Positions 36,658 through 46,107 of a stretch of 64,000 bases of DNA are shown piece after piece. Both the position numbers and the translations under genes were made by a program. Numbering within the stretch: position 1 is the stretch's first letter; every line of letters starts with the position of its first letter. Source of the DNA: Pirellulaceae bacterium (GTDB lineage Bacteria > Planctomycetota > Planctomycetia > Pirellulales > Pirellulaceae); the NCBI GenBank assembly GCA_029243025.1, contig JAQWSU010000054.1:1-64000 (forward strand), read 5' to 3'. The notes beneath the pieces are model-generated. The model made no database searches, was not told where the DNA came from, and was given only the letters and a program-made list of their open reading frames with translations.

Positions 36658-38064
36658 TTACGCGATGAGTTCATCGATGACTTTGCCACCGAATTGACTG
36701 AGTTGTTTAAAGCGTCCTGCGTGGTAGTAGGTTAATTTATTGTCATCGAGCCCGAGTAATCGCAGCAGCGTCACGTGGAAATCTCGGACATGATGCACGT
36801 TTTCGACAGCCTGCATGCCGGTTTCGTCTGTTGCTCCGATGGTGTGGCCGGCATTGCAGCCGCCTCCGGCCAGCCAAATTGTCATGGCGTTGGGGTTGTG
36901 GTCGCGTCCGTAGGCGACTCCACCTCGCACGCCGTTGTCGGGGGTGCGTCCAAATTCGCCACACCAAACGATGAGTGTGCTTTCAAGTAAGCCGCGGTTC
37001 TTTAAGTCTTTGATGAGCGCCGCGATCGGTTGGTCGACTCCGCGGACAAGATTGCCATGGGCACGTTCGATGTAATCGTGGCTATCCCATGTGCCGTTGT
37101 AAAGCTGGACGAAGCGGACGCCTTTTTCAACCATTTTTCGGGCGAGTAAACATTTTCGACCGAAGGCGTCCGTTTCATCTTCTCCAATGCCATACATCGA
37201 TAGGGTTTGTTCGGTTTCGCCTGATAAATCAATCGCATCCGGAACCTCCATCTGCATCCGGAAAGCTAATTCATAACTTTGTAATCGGGCTGACAACTCC
37301 TCGTGGTCAGGATGTTGATCCGCATGTCGCTTGTTCATTCGGGTCAACAGATCAAGGTTTCTGCGTTGACGTGCGGGTGTCACGTCCCTCGGCGGTTGCA
37401 GGTCAAGGATAGGAGATCCCGTTGCTCGCAACGGAGTGCCTTGATAAAAAGCGGGCAGGTAGCCATTACTCCAGTTGGCGGCTCCGCCTTGTGGGTAAGA
37501 GACTTCCGGTAGAACCAAGAATCCAGGTAGATTCTGATTGACCGATCCAAGGCCATAGGTAACCCATGCACCTAGTCCCGGATCGCCGCCGAAACGATTT
37601 CCGCAATTCATTTGGTACATTGCCGTGGGATGGTTGACACTGTCAACCTGGCAGCCGCGGAAAAAACAAAGTTCGTCTGCCACTTGGGCAAGCTGTACCC
37701 AATTCTCAGCCATGTCGGCACCACTTTGGCCCTGTTTGGTGAATTGGAAGGGACTCTGTACAAAATATCGCTTGCCGCTTTCCATGGCGGACTTTTGCTC
37801 ACCCTGGCGAACAAATTCTTGTAGGTGCAAATTTTTTAAAGCAGGTTTCGGATCGAAAGTATCAATGTGCGAAGGTCCACCTTCCATCGTTAGGAAGATG
37901 CAGTTTTTTGCTTTGGCAGGTAGATGGCCGTCTCGGGGCGCGAGTGGATTTTGTTTTTCGGAAGTAGATTCGTCTGCATGCGAATCCTCCGTGAGCAATG
38001 ATGAGAAGGCAAGGCTTCCTAAGGAAGCGCCCAATCCGTAAAGGAATTGACGGCGGTCGTTCAT
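36658..38064 (-). CDS. DUF1501 domain protein
   Basis: This is a 468-residue protein with a Tat-like start (NDRRQFLYGLGASLGSLAFS). The DUF1501 fold, related to alkaline phosphatase/sulfatase superfamily proteins, shows NCIFLTMEGGPSHIDTFDPK, LCFFRGCQVDSVNHPTA, YNGTWDSHDYIERAHGNL, VWCGEFGRTPDNG and YGRDHNPNAMTIWLAGGG. In planctomycetes DUF1501 genes nearly always pair with a PSCyt1/DUF1549/DUF1553 gene, as here (27 bases apart). They are thought to act together at the cell envelope, but the reaction is not established. The gene looks complete. No second copy exists in the duplicated segment to the right. Confidence 0.92.
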   Translation of the reverse strand: MNDRRQFLYGLGASLGSLAFSSLLTEDSHADESTSEKQNPLAPRDGHLPAKAKNCIFLTMEGGPSHIDTFDPKPALKNLHLQEFVRQGEQKSAMESGKRYFVQSPFQFTKQGQSGADMAENWVQLAQVADELCFFRGCQVDSVNHPTAMYQMNCGNRFGGDPGLGAWVTYGLGSVNQNLPGFLVLPEVSYPQGGAANWSNGYLPAFYQGTPLRATGSPILDLQPPRDVTPARQRRNLDLLTRMNKRHADQHPDHEELSARLQSYELAFRMQMEVPDAIDLSGETEQTLSMYGIGEDETDAFGRKCLLARKMVEKGVRFVQLYNGTWDSHDYIERAHGNLVRGVDQPIAALIKDLKNRGLLESTLIVWCGEFGRTPDNGVRGGVAYGRDHNPNAMTIWLAGGGCNAGHTIGATDETGMQAVENVHHVRDFHVTLLRLLGLDDNKLTYYHAGRFKQLSQFGGKVIDELIA

Positions 38065-38091
38065 TTTTTAGACTCGTAGGAAAGTCGAAAT

Positions 38092-40926
38092 CTAATAGAC
38101 GTAAAGGAACTCATTCAAATTTAAAATAACAAGACAAACGTCTGACAAGGCTTGAGTCTTACGGTCGACATCGGTGGGTTGCAGATCCGGTACGAAGTCA
38201 GCATTTGAGTAAAGTTGTTCGACGAACGAAAATTTTTCTCCAGTGTTTTCTTCGATTGCTTCGCGAACGATCTCGGCAGGAGGCAGCGGACGGGTGGGGG
38301 CAGATTTTGGTAATGAATGCTCGATTTCACGCCAATGTGTGGTTAGCTCGTCCAGTTCCAAAGGCGTGGGATCGCGTGATAGGGCCAACTGGAAGCAGCG
38401 AATGACTGCAGCGCGATCGTTGTCGGTTTCTTGTCTTGCTCGTGCTGCCAGGGTTAACGCCCGCGTGTGTGTGTTCTGACCATTGAATAGACTGAACACT
38501 TGTGGAGTCACCGTTGAGGCTTCACGCTGTTCACAAGAAAAGTCAGGTGCGGGGCGATTGAATACTTCCAGGAAGGGTGGAATCAGTCCGCGGAGCTTCA
38601 GTACATAGAGGGAACGTCGGTGCCGTTGCTCGGGGTGTGTACTGGGCATCCAAGCGGCAGCAAAGGTACCCATGACTTGTCGTGGTTGCAGGGCGACTTC
38701 CTGATTGATTTCCGGGCGACAAGGGATACCGCCAAGCGTCGTGTTAAGCTCGCCAGTAACGGCCAGCATCGCATCCCGTAATTCTTCGGCACTCAGTCGG
38801 CGGGGAGTAAATGCTGCATAGCTGGTGGCTTCAGGGTCACGATCACGCAGATCCATTGGATGGGGATGTTGGCTGGATCGGCAGTATGCGTCTGACGTGA
38901 GAATGCGGCGGTGCATCGCCTTGATCGACCAGTCCTCCTGCACGAGCGTACTAGCCAGCCAATCGAGGAGCTCCGGATGAGTCGGTTTCTTGCCAGTCGA
39001 TCCGAAGTTATTGGGATTGCCTGCTATCGCCTTGCCAAAGTGCCAAAGCCAGAGGCGATTTGCGATCGTGCGCGTCGTCAATGGGTTGTTGGGGTGAGAG
39101 ACCCAATTGGCAAATTCAGTACGACGACCGTCTGTCGTGTCGGGGATGGTTGTCGAAACTAAATGGTTGATTGCACTCAAGGTACCAGGTGAAACTTGTT
39201 CGCCGGGCGAAAATGGATCGCCGCCGGTTAAAATGGCTGTTTGCTCAAACTTGCTCCTTTTCATGGGAGCAGCGGGAATTCGAGTTGGCGAGGAAACGTT
39301 TCCAACGCTCTTTGTCGGTCCGTTGTAGACCGCGAGTGCGTAGGGTTGGTATCGTTCGAATTCCCAGTTGAGGCGTGCGAGTCCTTTGCGCGCAATTCGC
39401 TCTCGCCCAAACTGCTCGGGTGTAAAGTCAAGGTTCTTCGGCGGATATTCGCTTTGCGCCACCCCCGCTGCACTTAAGGTGCCTCTCGCTCGGTTGAAAA
39501 GCCCTTTCGTGATGCCTTTTGCCTTGGCTTTGTCGATCGCCTCATTCCATTTCGCGGGCGAAGTTCCTTTTTCTCGGTACCAGCGATCGGCAGCTTTCAA
39601 TAAATGGCGATCAAGTTCGGCGAGCGTTTGCTGATGTGTTTGCCTAATTCTTTGGAGATATTCTTGCTCATCAAATCCCGATCTGTTTTCTTGCTCTAAG
39701 AAACTGGCTTTACGTTCGACCAACTGCGTTGTGCTGAAGACAGCTTGAATGGAGTAATAATCCCTCGTCGGAATCGGATCAAACTTGTGATCGTGACAGC
39801 GTGCACATTGCAGCGAATGGGCAAGAAATGTTTCACCGACACTGTTCGTCACATCATCGAGAAAGCGTTGACGCGCAACTTTTGGCACTTCCATTGACGT
39901 CAATTCCCAAGGCCCCATGCGCAGGAATCCCGTGGCAATGATCATTTCAGAGTTAGCCGACTCTTGTTCGTCACCGGCGATTTGCTCGCGAATAAAGCGA
40001 TCAAAAGGTTTGTCTGTGTTGAAAGAACGAACGACGTAATCGCGATACCGCCAGGCATTACCTCGCTCGAAATCGTTCGCAAATCCGGATGAATCAGCGT
40101 AACGAACGACATCTAGCCACTGTTGGGCCATTCGTTCGCCGTAATGGGGAGATGCTAATAAACGTTCGATCACATCTGAAAACGCCTCTTTGTCGGAGCG
40201 GGAATCATTCAGAAAAGCTTTCACCTCGGGCGGGGTCGGAGGCAGACCGATCAAATCAAAGCTGGTACGACGAAGCAACGTTTTGCGATCGGCTCGCGGT
40301 GCGACGGTCAATCCGTCCGGTAGTTTTCGCCCGATGAGTAGGTCGATCGGATTTCTGTTGCCTTGGACACGGACTTCCGTCACAGGTTGATATGCCCACA
40401 ATCCGGCTGGATCATATTTGCGATTTGTCCAATCGCGATCCAAACCTCCCGATGTCGTGACCGCGATTCCATCCTCGGCAGACCATTGATCGCCATACTC
40501 TTGTTCAAGCTCCCGTTTTCTTTCAACGTTCGGCCATTCTGCTCCCGAACGGATCCAATCATTTAGCCATTTGAGTTGCGCCGCGGACAAGCGTTCGGCC
40601 TCTTTCGGGGGCATCTCGGACCAGTTGTCATGTTGACGGGTGGCGGCTAGATACAATGGGCTCTCGTTCGGTTTTCCTGACGTGACCGACGGTTCGCCAC
40701 TGTCTCCACCCGCCAGCAAACCGGGCATCGACCCGAGATCCAGTGAGCCTTCGATCTCATTCGGATCGCCGCCGTGACAACCGAGGCACTTTTCACGTAG
40801 CAGGGGGGCAACTCGACGTACGAAGAGGATTTCGGATTCTGTTGAGATAAACTCTTCGCCCCGGACTTTTACGACACCCAGCATCAGGCTGGTGAGAAGG
40901 ACAAAGATTGTGATATGTGTTTGCAT
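38092..40926 (-). CDS. PSCyt1-DUF1549-DUF1553 (PSD1) protein, intact copy A
   Basis: This is a 944-residue exported protein. A signal peptide covers about 1-23. The planctomycete cytochrome C domain carries CLGCHG at residues 47-52. The DUF1549 domain (about 190-400) has LLRRTSFDLIGLPPTP, QWLDVVRYADSSGFANDFER and a second haem-type site CARCHDHKFDPI. The DUF1553 domain fills the C-terminal half (WHFGKAIAGNPNNFGSTGKK, PRRLSAEELRDAMLAVTGEL, CEQREASTVTPQ). It belongs to a minus-strand set with PhyH upstream and DUF1501 downstream. The function of the family is unproven; it is probably an envelope redox protein. A decayed copy lies at 43204-44773. Confidence 0.93.
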   Translation of the reverse strand: MQTHITIFVLLTSLMLGVVKVRGEEFISTESEILFVRRVAPLLREKCLGCHGGDPNEIEGSLDLGSMPGLLAGGDSGEPSVTSGKPNESPLYLAATRQHDNWSEMPPKEAERLSAAQLKWLNDWIRSGAEWPNVERKRELEQEYGDQWSAEDGIAVTTSGGLDRDWTNRKYDPAGLWAYQPVTEVRVQGNRNPIDLLIGRKLPDGLTVAPRADRKTLLRRTSFDLIGLPPTPPEVKAFLNDSRSDKEAFSDVIERLLASPHYGERMAQQWLDVVRYADSSGFANDFERGNAWRYRDYVVRSFNTDKPFDRFIREQIAGDEQESANSEMIIATGFLRMGPWELTSMEVPKVARQRFLDDVTNSVGETFLAHSLQCARCHDHKFDPIPTRDYYSIQAVFSTTQLVERKASFLEQENRSGFDEQEYLQRIRQTHQQTLAELDRHLLKAADRWYREKGTSPAKWNEAIDKAKAKGITKGLFNRARGTLSAAGVAQSEYPPKNLDFTPEQFGRERIARKGLARLNWEFERYQPYALAVYNGPTKSVGNVSSPTRIPAAPMKRSKFEQTAILTGGDPFSPGEQVSPGTLSAINHLVSTTIPDTTDGRRTEFANWVSHPNNPLTTRTIANRLWLWHFGKAIAGNPNNFGSTGKKPTHPELLDWLASTLVQEDWSIKAMHRRILTSDAYCRSSQHPHPMDLRDRDPEATSYAAFTPRRLSAEELRDAMLAVTGELNTTLGGIPCRPEINQEVALQPRQVMGTFAAAWMPSTHPEQRHRRSLYVLKLRGLIPPFLEVFNRPAPDFSCEQREASTVTPQVFSLFNGQNTHTRALTLAARARQETDNDRAAVIRCFQLALSRDPTPLELDELTTHWREIEHSLPKSAPTRPLPPAEIVREAIEENTGEKFSFVEQLYSNADFVPDLQPTDVDRKTQALSDVCLVILNLNEFLYVY

Positions 40927-41007
40927 GGTTCTCTATTGTAACGAAAAGTAAACGATAATGAGGGTGCAATTAATTGCGATTGTGTGTGTCGTAAGTGACC
41001 TGGTTTC

Positions 41008-41775
41008 TCATTTCATGAAACCACTTGTATTGGTGATCCGGTTGCTGATGCGATCGTTTTCAGTATCGTCAAGCGCCAATAGATCTCGTAGGTTCGGTGT
41101 AAACGCGTTCTGTAGCGCGATGTCAATGAGTCGCTTTTGGTACTGCTGCTGTGGTTTGTCACGCCGGCAGTAAAACGCATGGAGTGTTCGACGTGATTGT
41201 GTTGATCGATTTTCCATACCGCCGTGCCATAGATGTGCGTTCATGACAACTGCTGTTCCGGCGTTTCCGGTTATCATGACTTGGTCAGCATGGTCCTCGA
41301 ACGGATCTGCGAGCACGTTTTCCGGTAATCTGTTGCTGCGGTGTGTGCCCGGCACGATTCGAAGTGGACCATTTTCAAACGTTATATCCTGCAGCATCCA
41401 CAAAACGTTGCAGACCCAAAAGCCTGTCTCGTCAGGGATGGCGCCCATGTCGGCATGAAGCGGTTGACGGAAATTGCCATTAGGCGGAACGCTTCGTAGA
41501 TTTAAGCTGCTTAGTTTGTAATCACCGAGTACGTGCGCGACATAAGATAGAGCTGTTTTGTTTGTTATCACGCGAGTAAACACAGTGCCTTTGTTGACTA
41601 AATTGGCGAGTCGCTGACAGCCTGGTTCTTGTTTGAATTCTGACCCAGCGGAATCCCCTTCTTCTTTGAACAACCTGTCAATGCCGGCGTTTAAATCGGC
41701 CAGCATGTCTAGACTCATTGCGTCGGGTAAGACGACAAGACCGAATTCATCAAGTTGTTCTGTTGGACCAGGCAT
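41008..41775 (-). CDS. phytanoyl-CoA dioxygenase (PhyH) family Fe(II)/2-oxoglutarate oxygenase, intact copy A
   Basis: This is a 255-residue protein starting MPGPTEQLDEFGLVVLPDAM, as usual for bacterial PhyH proteins. The iron ligands are visible as the HAD motif in QPLHADMGAIPDE and the distal His in NAHLWHGGMENRS; the arginine for 2-oxoglutarate is probably in the following SRRTLHAFYCRRD. It is cytoplasmic, with no signal peptide. The family hydroxylates small molecules or lipids using 2-oxoglutarate and oxygen. The substrate is unknown; the neighbouring SDR and cupin suggest that a hydroxylated product is then oxidised and cleaved. A frameshifted copy lies at 44853-45609. Confidence 0.9.
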   Translation of the reverse strand: MPGPTEQLDEFGLVVLPDAMSLDMLADLNAGIDRLFKEEGDSAGSEFKQEPGCQRLANLVNKGTVFTRVITNKTALSYVAHVLGDYKLSSLNLRSVPPNGNFRQPLHADMGAIPDETGFWVCNVLWMLQDITFENGPLRIVPGTHRSNRLPENVLADPFEDHADQVMITGNAGTAVVMNAHLWHGGMENRSTQSRRTLHAFYCRRDKPQQQYQKRLIDIALQNAFTPNLRDLLALDDTENDRISNRITNTSGFMK

Positions 41776-42315
41776 CAGAGTTTGCAGTTTTGTTTTGTTA
41801 GTTAACCTAGTTATGTAAGCATCCGGTCACAGTTCGTGTGCTGTGGCGTAGCACCTATTTGTGCAATTTGAAAAATGAATCAAAATTCAATTCGTCGAAG
41901 CCGAGCCTCATTGTGGTGTCGAAAGATGCTTCGGTGTCAAAAACGGCATATTGGCAAATGTTTGTATCCGCCAATATAATGCTCGTGTTTGTCGGCTTTA
42001 AGCTTCTGTTGAATCATTGCCATTCGTCTTATATGACTCTCTAATCATCAGAGGCGGTCCGAAGAATAGGATTATACTTGCCGATGGTTGGGGAGGGCGA
42101 CCTGTTGCTCGCTGGCCAAAGCAAGAGAAGTATAATTGAGGGCAGCAGCGTGATGGAAGAAAGAAACCGCTTCTTCATCGTTGTTCGCGAGCGCTGTGAT
42201 CGCAAACGAAGTTTTTCTCAGAAAGCAGCCGTTTACCGTGGAACGCGAAGGCGATTGTTAACATTCAATACGGATCAGGCTAGAAAAACCACTGGAATCA
42301 TGTCAAAGTATTGGG
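41776..42315. other. divergent region between PhyH and SDR, with deletion scar
   Basis: The left 300 bases contain no recognisable gene. From about 42079 the sequence aligns with the 5' end and upstream region of the 46108-49272 gene, continuing up to the SDR start, so this is a deletion scar plus the SDR promoter. The alignment covers TGTCAAA and TTGGGATGTCTCAA immediately before and at the SDR start. Confidence 0.6.
42079..42165 (-). pseudogene. 5' remnant of the haem/cupredoxin propeller gene (copy A)
   Basis: GGCGACCTGTTGCTCGCTGG here matches GGCGGCCTGTTGCGCGCTGG at 49182-49201, inside the signal-peptide region of the intact gene. The similarity runs on through GCAGCAG and CATCGTTGTTC into the shared upstream region. 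About 3 kb of coding sequence present in copy B is missing here. No usable reading frame remains. Confidence 0.7.
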
Positions 42316-43038
42316 ATGTCTCAACTGCTCGATAATAGAAAACGTAAGCATGTCATTGTGACCGGTGGAACTCAAGGAATCGGCTTGGCAATCGCTCACG
42401 GTTTTGCAAAAGCCGGTTGGATGGTCACGGCCGCTGGCCTCGTGCTTAAGCCGGAACTTCAGTCCACCCAAGGTGTTTCCTTTGTTGAATTAGATGTCAC
42501 CGATCCAATTGCGGTTGAATCGTTGCTGGATCAGATCGATTCGTTAGACGCACTTGTAAATGCAGCTGGGGTGATTGCAAGGAACGACGAATTTGATATC
42601 GAGACCTTTGAGCACGTGGTTAATGTGAATCTTACTGGTGCGATGCGAGTGTCTACGGCGGCGCGTGACAAGTTGTCGGTCAACGGTGGTGCCATTATCA
42701 ATCTTGCCTCCATGTTAAGTTATTTTGGAGGGGCTTTCGTACCCGCCTACTCGGCTTCAAAGGGGGGGGTTGTGCAATTGACAAAGTCACTTGCCATTGC
42801 TTGGGCCGAGTACGGAATTCGCGTCAACGCAATTGCGCCAGGTTGGATTGAAACAGAGATGACTGAAGCACTGAGATCAGACTGCCAACGGAATGCTACA
42901 ATCCTTTCACGGACGCCGATGCAACGTTGGGGCAAGCCGGAGGAGATGGTGGGTCCCGTCTTGTTCCTTGTCTCTCCAGCGGCTTCGTTTGTTACTGGTG
43001 CCGTATTACCTGTTGATGGAGGTTACGCCATTTGTTGA
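42316..43038 (+). CDS. short-chain dehydrogenase/reductase (SDR), intact copy A
   Basis: This is a 240-residue cytoplasmic enzyme with all SDR landmarks: nucleotide-binding TGGTQGIGLA near residue 17, VNAAGV near 77, catalytic Ser region NLASML, and the YSASK catalytic Tyr-Lys pair near 149. GWIETEMT and the closing VTGAVLPVDGGYAI are typical of classical SDRs. It oxidises or reduces an alcohol/ketone with NAD(P). It is transcribed away from the PhyH gene and was originally followed by a cupin gene, of which only a remnant is left at 43099-43203. A decayed copy lies at 49458-49985. Confidence 0.93.
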   Translation: MSQLLDNRKRKHVIVTGGTQGIGLAIAHGFAKAGWMVTAAGLVLKPELQSTQGVSFVELDVTDPIAVESLLDQIDSLDALVNAAGVIARNDEFDIETFEHVVNVNLTGAMRVSTAARDKLSVNGGAIINLASMLSYFGGAFVPAYSASKGGVVQLTKSLAIAWAEYGIRVNAIAPGWIETEMTEALRSDCQRNATILSRTPMQRWGKPEEMVGPVLFLVSPAASFVTGAVLPVDGGYAIC

Positions 43039-43098
43039 GTGTGCGATTGTCGAGTGACGAGCGAAGAAAGCAGGCCGGGCCACAGGAGCTGTTGCGTT

Positions 43099-43203
43099 CT
43101 CCCTCAAGAACACGATCTCGACGACCAGGTGCGCTACCTTCGTCATTGCTAGTGTTGGTTCAAACACAGGCGCGAGTTGTCGTCAAGGGAGCCGTATGGA
43201 TGG
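43099..43203 (+). pseudogene. 5' remnant of the cupin gene (copy A)
   Basis: The sequence after the SDR stop aligns with the 5' flank and first about 35 codons of the copy B cupin: GGAGCTGTTGCGTT here against GGAGCTGTCGCGTT there, then GAACACGAT and GTTGTCGTCAAGGGAGC against AATCGTCGTCAAAGGAGC. The start codon position reads CTC instead of ATG. Similarity stops near 43203, where PSD1-like sequence begins. Confidence 0.75.
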
Positions 43204-44773
43204 TGAGAGGGTTGGTATCGTTCGAATTTCCAACTGAGTCGTTGGAGTCCTTTACGTGCAATTCGCTCTCGGCCGAATTGCTCCGGTGTAAAGCCAATTT
43301 GCTTGGGCGGGTATTCGCTTTGCGCGACGCCTGCCTAAGCCAATTTACTTCTCGATACATTGAAGATTCTAGCGGTGATGCCCTTTGCCTTGGCCTGTTC
43401 GATCGCTTCATTCCATTCCGCGGGCGAACTTCCTTTTTCGCGATACCAGCGTTCGGCACCTTCCAGTAAGTGGCGATCGAGTTCGGCTAGCGTTTACTGA
43501 TGCGTCTGCTTAATTCTTTGGAGGTAGGTTTGCTCCTCAAAGCCAGACCTGTTTTCGTGCTCTAAAAAACTGGCTGTACGTTCGGCTAACTGTGTCGTGC
43601 TGAAGACCGCTTGGATGGAGTAATAATCCTTCGTGGGGACAGGGTCACACTTGTGATCGTGGCAGCGTGCACACTGCAAGGAATGGGCCAGAAAGGTTTC
43701 CCCCACGCTGTTGGTGACATCGTCGAGAAAGCGTTTCCGTGCGATTTTGGGTACCTTCATGGAGGTTAGTTCCCAGAGGCCCATCCGCAGAAATCCCGTG
43801 GCGATAATCATTTCAGAGTCGTTCGCATCATGCTCGTCACCAGCAATTTGTTCGCGGATGAAGTGGTCGTAAGGCTTGTCGTTGTTGAAAGAACGCACCA
43901 CGTAATCTCGATAACGCCATGCATTACCGCGTTCAAAATCATTGGCGAATCCCGACGAATCAGCGTAACGGACGACATCCAGCGGATGTTGCGCCATCCG
44001 TTCCTCATAATGGGGCGACTCTAATAAACGATCGATCACATCCGAAAACGCTTCTTCATTCGACCAGGGTCATTCAGGAAATCATTCGCTTGCTCCGGTG
44101 AAGGCGGCAAACCGGTCAAGTCAAACGTGGTCCGTCGAATTAACGTCTTGCGATCGGCTTGTGTTGCGACAGACAACCCAATTGGCAGCTCCTGCTCAAT
44201 TAACACGTCGATTGGGTTCCTCTGGCCCTTGACTCTTACCTTTGTCACGGGTTGGTAGGCCCATAATCCGGCTGGGTCGTATTTGCGGGTTGTCCAATTG
44301 TCATCTAATCCCTTCGAGGTGTTGACTCTGATTCCATCCTCGGCCGACCATTGGCTGGCATACTCTTCTTCAAGCTCGCGTTTTTTCTCGTTACTCACCC
44401 ACACTGCTCCCAAGCTAATCCAATCTCGCAACCAAATTAGTTGTTGAGCGGACAAGCGTTCGGCTTCCTTGGAAGGCATCTTAGACCAGTCGTCATTTTG
44501 ACGAGTGGCGGCTTGATACAATGGGCTCTCATTCGGTTTTCCCACTGTCTCCACCTGCCTGCAATCCCGCCATCGATCGAAGTTTCAATGATCCTTCGAT
44601 CTCATCCGGATCACCCCGTGACAACCGAGACATTTCTCCCGAAGCAAGGGATCGATCCGACGCACGAACAGAATCTCGGAATCGGTTTTGGCCGACTCCT
44701 GACCATGGGATTCCAGGTTGAGTCCCATGGGGATGACGACAAGAGCGAACAGTAAGAACAGTTTTTGCGTGAT
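43204..44773 (-). pseudogene. PSCyt1-DUF1549-DUF1553 protein, decayed copy B
   Basis: This is a relative of the 38092-40926 protein, roughly 86 percent identical by eye over about 168 DUF1549 residues (for example DVVRYADSSGFANDFERGNA). Lesions: the expected start codon near 44773 reads ATC; a frameshift at about 44066 separates FLNDPG from the EEAFSDVI-like frame; CAA became TAA at 43494-43496; a TAG lies near 43335. Sequence ends at 43204, matching copy A position about 39344, so roughly the last 1.25 kb is missing. The haem site CLGCHG is still readable across a damaged segment near 44620. Confidence 0.9.
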
Positions 44774-44852
44774 GCTCTTATTTCTAATCGATTCAATGGT
44801 TGGTGGGGTAGTTCGTGATCAGATGATTTCTGAGTCAAGGCGACACGCTTTG

Positions 44853-45609
44853 TCATTTCATGAAGCCGCTGGTGGTGGTTGCGTGTTTACTGATGTGGTC
44901 GTTTTCAGCATCGTCAATTGCGAATAAGCTTCGTACTCCTGTCGTGAACGTTTTCTGCAGGTTCTTGTCGATGAGCCTCTTTTGGTACTGTTGCTGCGGT
45001 TTGTCTCGGCGGCAGTAAAACGCATGGAGTACCCGCCGCGGTTGTTTCGATCGATTTTCCATTCCGCCATGCCACAGATGTGCATTCATCACCACAATCG
45101 TTCCTGCGCTACCGGTAACGATCACTTGATCGGAATGATCCTCGAAAGCATCAGCGAGCACTTGTTGCGGGAGTTTGTTGCTGCGATGTGTGGCCGGAAC
45201 GATCCGCAGCGGACTATTTTCAAGCGTGATGTCTTGCAACATCCACAAGACGTTGCAGACCCAGAACCCTCGCGTATCCGGTATCTGAATGCAGTGGCTG
45301 ACGGACGTCGCTGCCTGGATTAACGCTTCGAAGATTTAAACTGCTTAGTTTGAAATCACCGACCACGTGCGCGACATGAGGTAGGACTGTTTCGTTAGTG
45401 ATCACTCGCGTAAATACATCGCCTTTGTTGACTAGATTCGCCAGCCGGCGACAGCCTGGTTTCCGCTTGAATTCTGATCCCGCCGAATCAGCTTCTTCCT
45501 CGAACAATTTGTCAATTCTCTCGTTCAAATCGCCGAGCAACTCTTGGTTAATTGCGTTGGGTAAGATGACAAGACCGAATTCATCAAGTTGTTTAGTAGA
45601 ACAAGTCAT
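44853..45609 (-). pseudogene. PhyH family dioxygenase, frameshifted copy B
   Basis: The frame from ATG 45609 (MTCSTKQLDEFGLVILPNAI) runs to QPLHSDTGYARVLGLQRL, then loses register; the second frame resumes with WMLQDITLENSPLRIVPATH and continues to the same end as copy A (TTSGFMK). A small deletion near 45275-45290, where copy A has DMGAIPDETGFW, explains the shift. The HxD and distal His motifs both survive. Only this one lesion is evident, so decay is recent or the indel could be an assembly error. Confidence 0.85.
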
Positions 45610-46107
45610 CAGATCCTGCGATTTGTTTCGTCGGTACACCCCGTTGTCTTACCATCCGGGCGTAATGAATGCGGAGTGGTTCGGGCTGTGTTGGGATCGG
45701 AGACTTCCGATAGGTAAGACGCCTCGCTTGTTCGTCGGCAAGAAATCCACCGACCGGAAGTACAAGTATTGGCCAATAGGATAAGCTAGACGGCATGCGA
45801 CCTTCTCCTCAAGATACATTCAGCATCGGCGTCTTCTTCTGGTCCGAATGGACGAGGACATTCAGCAAGGGGAGTTCCTTTTCAAACCTTGCACAGTTGC
45901 TGACTAGTGTTCAGGCGTGATACAACTCGTTGCTGGAGGTGGCGTAGCGAATTCAGGCTTAACTTGCCGAATGAATGAGCAAGACGGTTCATCGGAAGAG
46001 TGTCTGACTCGTGTGTCGCAAGAATTGCCTTCGGAGGTTTGGTATCCGAAACGCCAGTGCGGTGGCAGGTTGCGTCCGGCAATGCCAATTTTCTTGTGTT
46101 CGCGGCT
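45610..46107. other. intergenic between PhyH-B and the propeller gene, no gene recognised
   Basis: About 500 bases without a supported gene. A minus-strand frame from ATG 45796 has GGAGAAGG just upstream and reads MPSSLSYWPILVLPVGGFLA before running into the PhyH-B region, but no family is recognised. It may hold promoter sequence for PhyH-B. Confidence 0.35.

Noticed and set aside
45610-46107. Insertion sequence between the two halves of copy B
   Set aside because: No transposase motif, terminal inverted repeat or target duplication was seen; the propeller gene has a partner remnant in copy A, so it belongs to the ancestral module.
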